From Spirochaetia bacterium (lineage in GTDB: Bacteria > Spirochaetota > UBA4802 > UBA5550): a stretch of 64,000 bases of DNA. This document shows positions 1 through 9,528 of the stretch, in pieces (the stretch's first letter is position 1; every line of letters starts with the position of its first letter). Under the pieces are notes generated by a model that was not told where the DNA came from, searched no databases, and saw only the letters and a list, made by a program, of their open reading frames with translations. Location: the NCBI GenBank assembly GCA_009885955.1, contig VFJS01000002.1, forward strand, positions 1 to 64,000, given 5' to 3'. Position numbers and translations under genes: made by a program.

Positions 1-293
1 AATCGATGTTAATAACCACCTCCGGGGGTGGCGGCAGTATGTAATAATCAAACATTGAGTCTATCCGCCGGGGGCTTATGTTTGGGCGTTACTCATGTAG
101 AAATGTGGGTAGAAGTGAGCCCCATTCCGGAAAGAGTTATACATATAAACTAATTTAATTTTTATTAAATAAATAATATTAGATATTGACAATTAATCAT
201 TTATGTTATAAAATTAGTATGAAACATTATATATTGAAAACAGGATATCCTTTAATTTTTTTTATGTGCCGGCAGGGCAGAAGAGAAAATCAT
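1..293. other. intergenic leader with repeat-like GC-rich palindromes
   Basis: No gene is seen here. The stretch holds a GC-rich palindrome around 17-32 (CCACCTCCGGGGGTGG), a second G-run near 66-75, and at 104-121 the motif TGTGGGTAGAAGTGAGCC, which recurs with 17 of 18 matches on the other strand at 36049-36066. From about 140 it becomes AT-rich and probably carries the promoter of the binding-protein gene that starts at 294. An in-frame upstream extension of that gene back to 186 is judged non-coding because it lacks a ribosome site and would precede the lipoprotein signal. Confidence 0.5.
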
Positions 294-1427
294 ATGAATT
301 TTTTCAGAAAAAAATCCAGTACATTATTATTGCCGATACTGGCAATAATTCTCACAACATCCATCTCATGCGGCCGCAAGGAACCTGTAAAGATAGGATT
401 TGTTGGCGGCCTTACCGGACGGAACTACAACCTTGGCGTATCCGGAAGAAACGGCCTTGCGCTGGCAGTTGATGAAATCAATGAACACGGAGGAATAAAA
501 GGGCGTCCCGTTGAATTATTAATCAGGGATGATAAACAGGAACCTGTCCATGCCGTACAGGCAGTACATGAGCTCATCGCCGGCGGAGTTGTGGCAATAG
601 TCGGCCACATGACAAGTTCAATGTCCAAGGAGACCCTGCCCATTATCAATGAAAAGAGAATGGTCATGATCAGCCCCACTACCAGCAGCAGTTTTTTCAC
701 CGGCAAAGATGATTATTTTATCACCCTCTATTCCTCCACGAAGGTTGCAACTCTCAAATTTTCCAGTTATATCCGGGAATCGATGAAGATACGGTCAATT
801 GTCGTTATCTATGATCTGTCGAACCGGGTTTACTCAGAGTCATGGTTCGAAAATTTCAGAAAAAATTTCACCGCGCATCAGGGAGCCCGGGTCACCGGTG
901 TCGCCTTCATGTCCGGACGCGGGCAAACAATGCTGGATGTGGCGAAATCGGCACTCCGGAACCGGCCGGAAGGCATACTGATAGTTGCCAATGCCTTTGA
1001 TACCGCAATCCTCTGCCAGCAGGTACGGAAGATTGATCCGCACATTCAGATTCTCGGCTCAGCATGGGCTTTAACCAGCGATATACTGCAGAATGGAGGC
1101 AGGGCGGTTGAGGGAGTGGTATTCCTTGAAATGCTTAACACGGAAAGCAGGGTGGAGAGCTATCTGGCCTTCAGGGAAAAATATCAGAAACGGTTCGGCG
1201 GTTTCCCGGACTTTGCCGCCATCCTTGCCTATGAGGCCGGCAGCCTGCTCGGCATGGTTCTGCCGGATGCGGCGGATTCCGCCGGGATAAAACAGAAAAT
1301 TATCGGCCTGGGAAAATACCAGGGCCTTTTCGGGCCTGTGTCAATTGATAAAAACGGAGACGTTGAAAGGACCCATTTCATTTTCACCATAAAAAATAAC
1401 CGTTTTGCGATGATCAAGGAGTTATGA
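294..1427 (+). CDS. ABC-type branched-chain amino acid/amide binding lipoprotein (type 1 periplasmic-binding fold)
   Basis: 377-residue solute-binding protein of the LivJ/Peripla_BP_6 type. ATG 294 is chosen because a GAAGAG ribosome site precedes it and a lipoprotein signal follows: basic start, hydrophobic stretch about residues 9-20, then the lipobox-like TSISC. The mature protein opens with KIGFVGGLTGRNYNLGVSG, the usual first strand and ligand loop, and keeps AVDEINEHGGIKGR. It is anchored in a membrane, facing the periplasm. No permease or ATPase gene lies next to it; instead its stop overlaps the start of a hybrid histidine kinase by four bases (ATGA). Inference: a ligand-sensing accessory protein for that kinase rather than a transport component. 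The ligand is unknown. Confidence 0.85.
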   Translation: MNFFRKKSSTLLLPILAIILTTSISCGRKEPVKIGFVGGLTGRNYNLGVSGRNGLALAVDEINEHGGIKGRPVELLIRDDKQEPVHAVQAVHELIAGGVVAIVGHMTSSMSKETLPIINEKRMVMISPTTSSSFFTGKDDYFITLYSSTKVATLKFSSYIRESMKIRSIVVIYDLSNRVYSESWFENFRKNFTAHQGARVTGVAFMSGRGQTMLDVAKSALRNRPEGILIVANAFDTAILCQQVRKIDPHIQILGSAWALTSDILQNGGRAVEGVVFLEMLNTESRVESYLAFREKYQKRFGGFPDFAAILAYEAGSLLGMVLPDAADSAGIKQKIIGLGKYQGLFGPVSIDKNGDVERTHFIFTIKNNRFAMIKEL

Positions 1428-3550
1428 AACAAAATCCCACCCTGAAAAACCGCCTTACAACGAAGTTCATCATCACTGCAGTTGTGCCCCTTGTGGCCCT
1501 GGGTGGGGTTGCAATTGCCATTATATCATCATCCCTTGGAGAACAGATAACAACACGCAATATTCAGATAGTCCGTTCCATGTCAGGTGAAATACGGCAG
1601 TTCCTCCAGGGGCCCTTCAACACAATGAATCATATTTCTGACATGATAAATACGTCGGAGATGATAGGTTCCAGAAATTATCAGGAATTCCTCGATTCCC
1701 ATTTAAAAAGTTATTCAAACTTTTCCTCATTCCTCATTACTGACAACAACGGAATTGTACGCAATACCGCCCCGGTTAATCCCGATCTGATGGGCCTGGA
1801 TCTTTCAACTCAGGAATTCTTCAAGAGTGCGATACAGAAGATGGAGCCGGTATGGTCGGTCGGGAGTATCTCGCATCAGAATGAAGAGCCCAGCGGTATC
1901 CTGATTTTTCCGGGTGTACGGCACACGGTTGTCGGCTACATTGACCTTGTCATACTCCGTAAAATCATTGAACAGGTCCGTCTCGGAAACAGGGCAAAAG
2001 CAATGATCATCAATAGCCTTGGCGTTATCATTGCCCATGAAAACTGGGAAAATGTCAGCCGGCAGGTAAATATTTCCCATTTGATAAAGGAGAATTTACC
2101 GGCTGGAACATCAGTAAACCATTTCCGGTTCACTGATGGCGGGGAGGAATTTTTCGCATGCTCAACACGTGTTCCCCAGACCGGCTGGATTGTTCTGGTC
2201 ACACACCCGGTAAGTGAGATATTTGCACCCATATACAAGATCACTGCCATGCTCGTGATCATTGTAATTTTATCCATACTTTTTGCGGGACTCTTTGCAT
2301 TATACAGTCACCGGAAGATTACTGCGCCCCTGGCGCACCTTGCAGAGAATTCTATAAAGGTGGCACAGGGGGATTACAGCGAGCCCATAGGCCGTTACCG
2401 GTACAGCAGCTACCGGGAAATAGAAATCCTCTCGCAGAATTTTGATTCCATGGTTCATGCAGTCCGTTCACGGGAACAGGAACTGGAGAATCACCGGGAA
2501 CGGTTCGGGAAATCCCTGGTTGAAAAGGAGGTAATGCTCAAGGAGATACACCACAGGGTAAAGAACAACATGCAGATAATTTCAAGCCTCCTGGAACTGC
2601 AGAGCGACTACAGCGCAAGTTCTGTTGATCAGAACCTCTATCTTGACAGCCAGAACCGGGTCCGCTCCATGTCGCTGGTCCATGAAAAACTCTATCAGTC
2701 ACATAACCTGTCCGAGATCAATTTCAGGGACTATATCAAGGACCTTATAGTTGAGCTCACCGCCCAGTTCAAGGAGCTCTGCAGGGGAGTTTCCATAAAA
2801 TTTGAAATGCAGGATGTAAGCATATCACTGGAAAACGCAGTCCCATGCGCCCTGATTGTCAATGAACTTGTGACTAATACAATAAAACATGCTTTCACGG
2901 GGAGGGAATCGGGTACTGTCACGATATTTCTCAACAGGGATATGTCCGGCGGATTTACACTTTCAGTGTCAGATGACGGAAAGGGGCTCCCTGAGCATTT
3001 CGATTTTGAAAAGGTCCGCAGCATGGGGCTTAGCCTGGTGAGAGAGCTGGTTATGCAGATTAAGGGGTCTCTCAGGGTTGAACGGGGAAAGGGAGCAGGC
3101 TTTATAATAACATGGGGCGGGCTGCATGAACCGGCTGCTGAAGATACATCTATAATTAAAAAAACTGTTTCAGAAGACATGTCACCGAGGATCCTCATAG
3201 TTGAGGATGAAAGGATCACGGCCCTGCATATCAGAAACATGCTGACTAAAGAGGGTTACCAGGTGATAGGCGTTACCGCCTCGGGCGAGCATGCCCTCGA
3301 TCTGGCCCGGGATCTCATACCTGATCTCATCATAATGGATATAATCCTTGATGGTGAGCTTGATGGAATAGATACAGTACATGCCGTTCACAAAGAAAAT
3401 GCCATACCCGTTATTTTTCTTACTGCCAACACGGATCCGCTTATATATAATCGCGCAATGGAAACGTCGCCTTCAGGTTTTATCAGCAAACCGGTGGACA
3501 GGAATTCTTTACTTGGTATGGTCCGTTCAGCCCTGGCTTCTGCGGCATAG
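1424..3550 (+). CDS. membrane hybrid sensor kinase: Cache-like sensor, HAMP, HisKA_2, HATPase, C-terminal receiver
   Basis: 708 residues. A transmembrane helix near residues 15-35, an extracytoplasmic region of about 240 residues resembling a dCache sensor, a second helix near 277-297, then HAMP. The HisKA_2 dimerisation motif EIHHRVKNNMQIISSLLELQ places the phosphorylatable histidine at 376/377. HATPase motifs follow (NELVTNTIKHAF as N-box, SDDGKGLP as G1). A complete receiver begins near 588, with acidic pocket VEDE, phospho-acceptor D639 in IIMDIIL and a conserved lysine in ISKPV. Translation is coupled by ATGA overlap to the binding lipoprotein upstream. The kinase probably reads occupancy of that protein and passes phosphate to its own receiver; no output gene is adjacent. 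Confidence 0.88.
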   Translation: MKQNPTLKNRLTTKFIITAVVPLVALGGVAIAIISSSLGEQITTRNIQIVRSMSGEIRQFLQGPFNTMNHISDMINTSEMIGSRNYQEFLDSHLKSYSNFSSFLITDNNGIVRNTAPVNPDLMGLDLSTQEFFKSAIQKMEPVWSVGSISHQNEEPSGILIFPGVRHTVVGYIDLVILRKIIEQVRLGNRAKAMIINSLGVIIAHENWENVSRQVNISHLIKENLPAGTSVNHFRFTDGGEEFFACSTRVPQTGWIVLVTHPVSEIFAPIYKITAMLVIIVILSILFAGLFALYSHRKITAPLAHLAENSIKVAQGDYSEPIGRYRYSSYREIEILSQNFDSMVHAVRSREQELENHRERFGKSLVEKEVMLKEIHHRVKNNMQIISSLLELQSDYSASSVDQNLYLDSQNRVRSMSLVHEKLYQSHNLSEINFRDYIKDLIVELTAQFKELCRGVSIKFEMQDVSISLENAVPCALIVNELVTNTIKHAFTGRESGTVTIFLNRDMSGGFTLSVSDDGKGLPEHFDFEKVRSMGLSLVRELVMQIKGSLRVERGKGAGFIITWGGLHEPAAEDTSIIKKTVSEDMSPRILIVEDERITALHIRNMLTKEGYQVIGVTASGEHALDLARDLIPDLIIMDIILDGELDGIDTVHAVHKENAIPVIFLTANTDPLIYNRAMETSPSGFISKPVDRNSLLGMVRSALASAA

Positions 3551-3929
3551 TGAAATAACTGGTACACTCATCCGGGTACATAATCAGAAAAACACTGTAC
3601 CGCTTATCCCCTTCGAAACAGGTATTCTGAATAATATCCGGTCTTATATCATCCCCTATAGTATGTCATTCATGACACAAAAAGTAGCTTTCATTACACG
3701 ATAAGTATCATTGAGCATATATTCATTGCAATTATTTTATATATCTATCATGATAATAATTAATGCACCTCCAAAAGTTTGAATTTCCCCCCTTTTATTT
3801 CATCTCCGTGAGGGTGATTGTGGGGGGGTAATTCTAATTTTTTCAAATGTCCATGCATTACAGGGAGCAGCATATATGTATGATACGAAGTTTCCATAAT
3901 TATAGATTATTAAAGTAACGGAGCCCTTT
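3551..3929. other. intergenic region with C-run/G-run inverted repeat
   Basis: 379 bases without a convincing gene. At 3781-3834 there is an imperfect inverted repeat with arms GAATTTCCCCCC and GGGGGGGTAATTC around a 29-base centre. It resembles the C-run/G-run palindromes scattered in many bacterial genomes. A smaller near-palindrome TGTCATTCATGACA lies near 3665-3678. The last 60 bases must carry the promoter and ribosome site of the CheW-like gene. Confidence 0.45.
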
Positions 3930-4328
3930 ATGAAAAATGTATTATCAAAAGAAGAGAGGGCCGAGGCATCATTGTATTCCCTGGATATGAAAAACATGAT
4001 GCAGAAAATGAATCTCACTGATACATACATGAATGTATCGGAATATGTGACTTTTAATATCGGTTTTGATAATTACGGTATAAAAAAAGATAAGGTACAT
4101 GAAATTATTAACATACCTTTCATACATAACGCATCGGATAGAATAGATTTAATCAATGGGGCAATCAACTTTGAGAACTCTTCAATTCCTGTCCTTGACA
4201 TGGGTGACAGGTTTAATATCCCTGTTGAAGCGAATAAAGGCCACAATGTTATCATAGTTGTTGCACTCAACGATAAGCTCATCGGCCTGATGGCAAAAAG
4301 GGTCTCAGACGTAATAGGTATATATTAA
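3930..4328 (+). CDS. CheW-like chemotaxis coupling protein
   Basis: 132 residues, close to a single CheW domain with a roughly 35-residue N-terminal extension. After YVTFNIGFDNYGIKKDKVHEIINIP, the pattern of a CheW first subdomain (split here only by its own length), come INGAINFENSSIPVLDMGDRF and a final LIGLMAKRVSDVIGI, all typical of the fold. GGAG six bases before ATG 3930 supports the start. CheW links chemoreceptors to the CheA kinase under the inner membrane. No cheA, receptor or cheR gene is nearby, so it is an orphan; an orphan CheB lies about 18 kb downstream. The next gene is convergent and begins to end at 4334. Confidence 0.8.
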   Translation: MKNVLSKEERAEASLYSLDMKNMMQKMNLTDTYMNVSEYVTFNIGFDNYGIKKDKVHEIINIPFIHNASDRIDLINGAINFENSSIPVLDMGDRFNIPVEANKGHNVIIVVALNDKLIGLMAKRVSDVIGIY

Positions 4329-4333
4329 CCCTC

Positions 4334-5677
4334 TCATCCATATTGTTCCTTTAGTTTCTGATCTATAATTTTTTTTACTTTGCCTGCATCGGGCTCCATC
4401 TCCACCGGCCTGTTCATGTGCCGGCTCTTCACATCCTTCAGGGTACCCTCGTGATAACCTATTTTGAATTCAGAGAATTTCAGGCCGTGGGCAGTGGATA
4501 TTACTATGGTCCTTTCATCTTTTGATATTTTCCCGGAATCAAGGAGCTTTATAAGAACGGCAAGGGCAACGCCGGTATGGGGACAGCAGAAGAGTCCGGT
4601 CCTGTCAGCCAGGGCCGCGGCATCGGCGAGTTCATCCTCCCCGGCCTGTTCAACGATTCCGTCGAATTCCTTTAATGCCCTCACTGCTTTTTCAACAGAA
4701 ACAGGGTCGCCTATCTGAATTGCGGAAGCCAGGGTTTTTTCCGGGATGACAGGCTCAAAGGACTTGAATCCCTTGAGGTATGAGAGGTAGAGGGGATTGG
4801 CCTTTTCCGCCTGTGCCAGGATAAGCCTGGGTTTTTTCTTTATAAGGCCCAGTTCCAGCATCATCCTGAACCCGCTCCCCAGGGCCGAAATATTTCCCAG
4901 GTTTCCGCCGGGGATGATAATAGTATCCGGAACATCCCAGTTGAACTGCTGGACCATCTCAATGGATATGGTCTTCTGGCCCTCGATCCTCAGTGAATTC
5001 ATGGAGTTGGCAAGGTAAATGGTATTGTCCTTCGTGACCTCCTGGACGATGCGCATGCATCCGTCAAAGTCGGTGTCCAGTGATATGACGATTGCCCCGT
5101 TGGACATGGGCTGAACGAGCTGTGCAGTGGAAATTTTATTCCTCGGGAGGAAAACGATTGTGGGAATTCCTCCGTAGGAGGCATATGCCGTGAGCGCGGC
5201 CGATGTATCGCCAGTGGAAGCGCAGGCCACTGCCTTGATGTTCGCGCCCCGGTGTATCATCTCATTCACCATTGACACAAGAACCGTCATCCCCAGGTCC
5301 TTGAAGGAGCCGGTATGGCTGTTGCCGCACATTTTAATCCAGAGGTCATCCATGCCGAGCATGCTGCCGAATCTCTTCGCCCATAATAGATTGGTGTTTC
5401 CCTCGAGCATGGAGGTGATGTTTTCATCGTCAATGCCGGGGATTACCCATTCCTTTTTGTTCCATACTCCGCTGCCGTAAGGCCACCTGTTCGTTCCCAT
5501 CCTGCTGTCAAAGAGCTCTCTCCACTGGATGGCGCTTTTTTCCCTGAGCCTGTCCATGTCGTGGCTCACTTCGAGGAGGCTCCCGCACTTCCTGCATGTA
5601 TAGACAATTTCATGGAGAGGGTAGGTCTCGCCGCATCCCGCAATGCACCTGAAACTGGCGCTGAAATTACTGTTCAT
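4334..5677 (-). CDS. thrC: threonine synthase
   Basis: 447 residues from ATG 5677, which has GGAGAG five to six bases upstream; an in-frame ATG at 5689 is possible but its GGAGG is farther away. The N-terminus carries four cysteines (C11, C15, C28, C31, as CIAGC and CRKC), a likely zinc-ribbon cap. The PLP lysine is in [11 protein letters not shown] (about K126), followed by a PLP-phosphate-type glycine loop [14 protein letters not shown]. It converts O-phosphohomoserine to threonine in the cytoplasm. The start overlaps the end of hom by about 11 bases, so the two genes form a translationally coupled hom-thrC operon. No thrB (homoserine kinase) is in the window. Confidence 0.93.
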   Translation of the reverse strand: MNSNFSASFRCIAGCGETYPLHEIVYTCRKCGSLLEVSHDMDRLREKSAIQWRELFDSRMGTNRWPYGSGVWNKKEWVIPGIDDENITSMLEGNTNLLWAKRFGSMLGMDDLWIKMCGNSHTGSFKDLGMTVLVSMVNEMIHRGANIKAVACASTGDTSAALTAYASYGGIPTIVFLPRNKISTAQLVQPMSNGAIVISLDTDFDGCMRIVQEVTKDNTIYLANSMNSLRIEGQKTISIEMVQQFNWDVPDTIIIPGGNLGNISALGSGFRMMLELGLIKKKPRLILAQAEKANPLYLSYLKGFKSFEPVIPEKTLASAIQIGDPVSVEKAVRALKEFDGIVEQAGEDELADAAALADRTGLFCCPHTGVALAVLIKLLDSGKISKDERTIVISTAHGLKFSEFKIGYHEGTLKDVKSRHMNRPVEMEPDAGKVKKIIDQKLKEQYG

Positions 5678-6968
5678 TATTCTCTCCATATATCCCCGAT
5701 TCCTCCACTCTGATCATGGTAACATCCCCGCTTATGAAATCAAAATTATTTATCTCCTTTCTTGCAAGGATTATTTTATCCTCGGCCGCTTCATGGGTCA
5801 TGATAATAAGCGGTACATACTCCGATTCCACCTCTTTCTGTATTACCGATGCAATAGATATCCCGAACTTGCCGAATACCCCGGAAATAATTGAAAGTAT
5901 GCCGGGTGAATCCTCGGTATGTATCCTCATGTAATACTTGGAGCGCCTTTGTTCCGGCTTAAGATACACCGCATCTCCTGTTATCAGGAACGGGCGCTCT
6001 TCAATTTCCGATTTTTCAGCCAGCTGAACAATATCGCTCACCACTGCCGAGGCTGTGGGGAGGCTCCCGGCGCCCTTGCCGAAGAGTATAATGGGGTCAG
6101 TCATGTCCCCGTCGTAAAGCACCGCATTGAATTCATTTCTGGCCGAAGCAAGGGGGTGTTTTTCAGGAAGCATGGCCGGATGGACCCGTATATCGAGCAA
6201 ACCATTCACCATCCTTGCAATTCCAAGGAGTTTTATCACATAGCCCATGTCCCTGGCATAGGCTATATCGAGGGGCGTGATTTTTGTTATCCCTTCAATC
6301 TGCAGCGATTTGCAGTCGACCCTCCGGTTATATGCGAGCATAGCAAGGATTGATATTTTATGGCCTGCGTCATAACCTTCTATGTCAAACGTGGGGTCTG
6401 CCTCGGCAAACCCTTTTTTCTGCGCTTCCTTCAATGCTTCGTCAAAGGGGAGGCCAAGTTCGGCCATTTTGGTCAGGATATAGTTTGTGGTGCCGTTGAG
6501 TATGCCCATGATGGACTTTATGTTGTTCGCCACCATGCCTGTCCGGATTGTAAGGATGGATGGGACACCGCCGGCTACCGATGCCTCAAATCCCAATTTT
6601 GCCCGGGATCCGCCAGCTGACTGGAAAATGTCAAACCCTGTTTCAGCCAGGAGTTTTTTATTGGCAGTGACAGCGCTTTTTCCGTTTTTGAGGGCCGAGG
6701 TCAGTATGGATCTGGCAGGTTCTATTCCCCCGATGAGCTCTACCACAATGTCAATCTCTTTGTCGCCGGTTACCTCTTCCCATTTTTCTGTTAGAGCAAC
6801 ATCATGAACTTCTTTTTTTACCTGATCCAGCCTGATGTCGCATATTTTGGCAATGGATATATCCAGCCCTGTCCTCTCACTGATGAGGGATGAATTTTTC
6901 TTCAGAAGATTATAAACCCCGCTCCCTATGGTTCCGAATCCAACTAATCCTATTTTAACTTTTTTCAT
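5667..6968 (-). CDS. hom: homoserine dehydrogenase with C-terminal ACT domain
   Basis: 433 residues from ATG 6968, preceded by AGGTGA with eight-base spacing; a GTG four codons earlier is the alternative. [15 protein letters not shown] is the NAD(P)-binding Rossmann loop. [14 protein letters not shown] and [15 protein letters not shown] are homoserine dehydrogenase signatures. The last 80 or so residues form an ACT domain ([19 protein letters not shown]), which in this family gives feedback control by threonine. It reduces aspartate semialdehyde to homoserine. It is first gene of an operon with thrC. A 116-bp inverted-repeat element sits upstream at 7025-7140, between this gene and its likely promoter region or just outside it. 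Confidence 0.94.
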   Translation of the reverse strand: MKKVKIGLVGFGTIGSGVYNLLKKNSSLISERTGLDISIAKICDIRLDQVKKEVHDVALTEKWEEVTGDKEIDIVVELIGGIEPARSILTSALKNGKSAVTANKKLLAETGFDIFQSAGGSRAKLGFEASVAGGVPSILTIRTGMVANNIKSIMGILNGTTNYILTKMAELGLPFDEALKEAQKKGFAEADPTFDIEGYDAGHKISILAMLAYNRRVDCKSLQIEGITKITPLDIAYARDMGYVIKLLGIARMVNGLLDIRVHPAMLPEKHPLASARNEFNAVLYDGDMTDPIILFGKGAGSLPTASAVVSDIVQLAEKSEIEERPFLITGDAVYLKPEQRRSKYYMRIHTEDSPGILSIISGVFGKFGISIASVIQKEVESEYVPLIIMTHEAAEDKIILARKEINNFDFISGDVTMIRVEESGIYGENNEQ

Positions 6969-7024
6969 TGCACGTATCACCTAAATATTAAATTTATTCA
7001 ATGGAGGAATTGATTAAAGAGTCA

Positions 7025-7140
7025 GCCACAGAGACACAGAGGCACGGAGAGTGTTAGAATGTATAATCAAAAGAATAACACTCATTTTAAAAATCTTTAT
7101 AAATTAATAATATTCCTCTGTGTCTCTGAGCCTCTGTGGC
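7025..7140. repeat. inverted-repeat element, GCCACAGAG family, copy 1
   Basis: About 116 bp with imperfect 25-bp terminal inverted repeats: left arm begins GCCACAGAGACACAGAGG, right arm ends CTGAGCCTCTGTGGC. The AT-rich core contains TTTATAAATTAATAAT. A second copy with the same ends and a similar core is at 9529-9669. There is no coding capacity. It looks like a non-autonomous MITE-type or large hairpin repeat. Confidence 0.8.
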
Positions 7141-7239
7141 AGAATTATTCTTGTCTATTCTACAGAAAAATTTATAATCAGAAAGATACTTCATTATAAA
7201 GTGAAAAATTCTGTCAATTTTTAATTATCCTGGTATCCC

Positions 7240-7920
7240 TTAAATTATATAAACCTCCATAAGTACTCTGTAGGATATATTCAGCCTTTTCATTAAAGTC
7301 TCATCGCCATTCATCCTGTCGGGGTGATATTGTTTTGCCAGGTCATGGTATCTTTTTTTGATCCTGTTCCTGTCAGGGTCGGTTATGCCGAAAAAATTCA
7401 GGGCTCTGTCTATTTCACCCCTTTTTGCTGAATAGATAACCATTCCTTTCATCAGTTTACTAATCAGGTCCGACCTGGAATAGGAAATGTTTTCAGGGTT
7501 GGAGTAGAATTCATGCAGGGGATCCCAGACCAATCTGCCCATTGTTTCCCCATGCTCAATGAGGTGATCCGGGCAGTAGCCGTTTAATCCCCCGCTCTCC
7601 ATGCAGAAATTACCTTCGTCGTGATAATAGTGATGGCAAATCTCCATTTCTGGAATTTTTAACATCCGGATCCTCATGGGATCGAGATGAAGGTAGTATC
7701 CCATCTCACCGGCGTACATTTTAAGTTTATACAGTGAATGGTAGAGTGAAAAGTGAATCCTGAATAATTTTTGATATTCACCCGGGATTTTCTCTCCATG
7801 ATTCATCAGGCGGATCAGCACAGATTCCATGACCGGTTTTTTCTCGCCGGAGAGGTGCCTGAACAGAATTTCCATGTCAAAATCAATAAGTTCCGGTGTA
7901 ATAGAATTCATTGATAGCAT
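7240..7920 (-). CDS. protein with C-terminal J-domain
   Basis: 226 residues. The N-terminal 165 residues are not recognised; they are helical looking, with a CHHYYHDE stretch and several His and Cys residues in the middle. The last 54 residues read as a J-domain: ALNFFGITDPDRNRIKKRYHDLAKQ is followed by the invariant HPD at 199-201, then helix III and IV. J-domains stimulate Hsp70 (DnaK) ATPase. Unlike DnaJ the domain is at the C-terminus and there is no Gly/Phe or zinc region. AGGA eight bases before ATG 7920 supports the start. It lies 30 bp downstream of the nitrilase-like gene on the same strand, so the two are likely co-transcribed. Confidence 0.72.
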   Translation of the reverse strand: MLSMNSITPELIDFDMEILFRHLSGEKKPVMESVLIRLMNHGEKIPGEYQKLFRIHFSLYHSLYKLKMYAGEMGYYLHLDPMRIRMLKIPEMEICHHYYHDEGNFCMESGGLNGYCPDHLIEHGETMGRLVWDPLHEFYSNPENISYSRSDLISKLMKGMVIYSAKRGEIDRALNFFGITDPDRNRIKKRYHDLAKQYHPDRMNGDETLMKRLNISYRVLMEVYII

Positions 7921-7950
7921 GATTCATTCCTGAATTTCATTCCCGGTGAA

Positions 7951-8670
7951 TCATGGTATGATGATCTCATATTTTATTATCATGGAAGTATCCTCTTCGT
8001 CGGGATTGACCCGGTAGAGTATGCCGTTGCTGTCTGCAATAAGGCTTCTGGCCTGGAGAAAGTCCTTGTATTCCGATTTAACCCCGCAAACCTTGACAAT
8101 AATACTCCCTGAGAGCCTGGCCCCTTCCTGATAAATGTCCCTGTCCCTTTTGAATTTTTCCTCAACGGTTTCGTTTTTTTTAAAGGAAAAGGTCGGGGAG
8201 AAGATAATCATAACTTTTTCATTTTTCATGAAGGTAAAACTGTCTTTGTTGAAGACATCGGAGCATATCAGGACCCCGAATTTTATTCCCGAGGCAAAGA
8301 AGGATTTATAGGTGTCACCGGGTTCAATAGTGCCGATTTCAGCCTGGAACAGGTTTTTTTTCCGGTAAAATCCAAGGAGTTCCCCCCTGTCATAGACGAA
8401 GGAGGTGTTGAACAGCCTGTTTCCCGATATTTCCGGCATGGTCCCGCCGATTACCACGGTGCTGACAGCCTCAGAAATATTTTTTATCCTCCCCATCTGC
8501 TTTTCCTGGTTCCCGGGGGTCTGCCGGTGATTTCCGAGCTCCCGGTCCACAAAAAAATATTCCGGGAAGCATACAAAGTGAGGCCGGTACCCTTTCATCT
8601 CATTGATATCGCCGGCATCAATTTCGATGCCCAGGGGCTTCTGGTAAAGTATTACTCTGATTGATTTCAT
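7951..8670 (-). CDS. carbon-nitrogen hydrolase (nitrilase superfamily)
   Basis: 239 residues, slightly short for the family (about 260-280). The three catalytic positions are visible: Glu37 in CFPEYFF, Lys104/105 in FYRKKNLF and Cys136 in GVLICSDVF. AAAGGAAAGAGA before ATG 8670 is a good ribosome site. Such enzymes hydrolyse amides or nitriles through a cysteine thioester; the substrate cannot be read from the sequence. It is cytoplasmic, with no signal peptide. It is probably the first gene of a two-gene transcript with the J-domain protein. Confidence 0.8.
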   Translation of the reverse strand: MKSIRVILYQKPLGIEIDAGDINEMKGYRPHFVCFPEYFFVDRELGNHRQTPGNQEKQMGRIKNISEAVSTVVIGGTMPEISGNRLFNTSFVYDRGELLGFYRKKNLFQAEIGTIEPGDTYKSFFASGIKFGVLICSDVFNKDSFTFMKNEKVMIIFSPTFSFKKNETVEEKFKRDRDIYQEGARLSGSIIVKVCGVKSEYKDFLQARSLIADSNGILYRVNPDEEDTSMIIKYEIIIP

Positions 8671-8893
8671 TCTCTTTCCTTTCAGTTAATATTCCTGTGA
8701 GAATTGAAAAAAATTTTTTTTTCTCAAAAAAATTTTGTCAGTTTTGATGACTTCAGGAAATTATAATATTACATAAAGTGTCTTACTATCATTTATTCAA
8801 CAGTAAAAAAATGGTTCATAACTTATGTTCAGCTTTATTGAAGAAGTTGCAGTGAATTCTGTCAATTCCTTTTACGCAGCCATGATAATGACT

Positions 8894-8923
8894 CAGGCCT
8901 TTCTGAAGGAGCTGCGAGGCCTG
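8894..8923 (+). promoter_or_regulatory. hairpin in the leader of the sigma-factor gene
   Basis: CAGGCCT and AGGCCTG, 16 bases apart, form a 7-bp stem that ends 36 bases before the ATG of the ECF sigma factor. No run of T follows immediately beyond TTTAATT. It may be a weak terminator/attenuator or a 5' mRNA structure. Confidence 0.35.
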
Positions 8924-8958
8924 TTTAATTATATATTAAATTAATTTAGAGGTGTTGT

Positions 8959-9504
8959 ATGGATATTAAGGAGTTCAGTTTCGATGATCTGTTTGTAATG
9001 TGCTACTCAAGATATTTTAATTCAGTGACCAGGTATATCAGTTCGCTGATTTTCAACGAGCATATCTCTGAAGAGATTGCCCAGGATGTATTCATGAAAG
9101 CCTACGAGAAGGCTGATGCAGAAAACATCTATCTAGAAAAGCTGAGAAATTTTATATTCACCATAGCAAGGAATAAAGCCTTTGATCATATAAAGAAAGA
9201 GAAGTTAGAGGCTAAAAAGTACAGGGAATATCATTTTCAGGAAGCTGAAATGGATGCAGGATTTTATACAGACCTGGAAAGTTACTGCATAGATGGAGAA
9301 ATAATATCGACCCTGAACGATACCATCAATTCATTTCCTGAAGCCCAAAGGAATCTTTACATTGATATTTTTATAAACAAAAAGCAGGTAAAAACCATCT
9401 CATCAGATTATCATATTTCAGTATACAAAATCAGGAAGATTATACGTGAAATTAATGAAAAGATTAAGGATGAACTCGGGCCGTTAATGGAAACCGTGAA
9501 TTAA
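8959..9504 (+). CDS. ECF-type RNA polymerase sigma factor
   Basis: 181 residues. Region 2 is recognisable: the opening FDDLFVMCYSRYFNSVTRYI, then ISEEIAQDVFMKAYEKA and LRNFIFTIARNKAFDHIKKEK, the core- and -10-binding helices of sigma70 region 2. Region 4 is near 115-170 (INSFPEAQRNLYIDIF and an HTH with HISVYKIRKIIREI). AGAGGTG before ATG 8959 supports the start. It directs RNA polymerase to a specific promoter set. No anti-sigma factor or membrane partner gene is adjacent: a repeat element and a DUF2934 gene follow. The codon use is AT-rich compared with the neighbours. Confidence 0.8.
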   Translation: MDIKEFSFDDLFVMCYSRYFNSVTRYISSLIFNEHISEEIAQDVFMKAYEKADAENIYLEKLRNFIFTIARNKAFDHIKKEKLEAKKYREYHFQEAEMDAGFYTDLESYCIDGEIISTLNDTINSFPEAQRNLYIDIFINKKQVKTISSDYHISVYKIRKIIREINEKIKDELGPLMETVN

Positions 9505-9528
9505 CTATCAGGGGTAGTTTAAGAATAA

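Noticed and set aside
3381-3704. Frame of 107 codons overlapping the receiver part of the kinase
   Set aside because: It is in another frame of the coding sequence, and its tail in the intergenic region has no supporting site.
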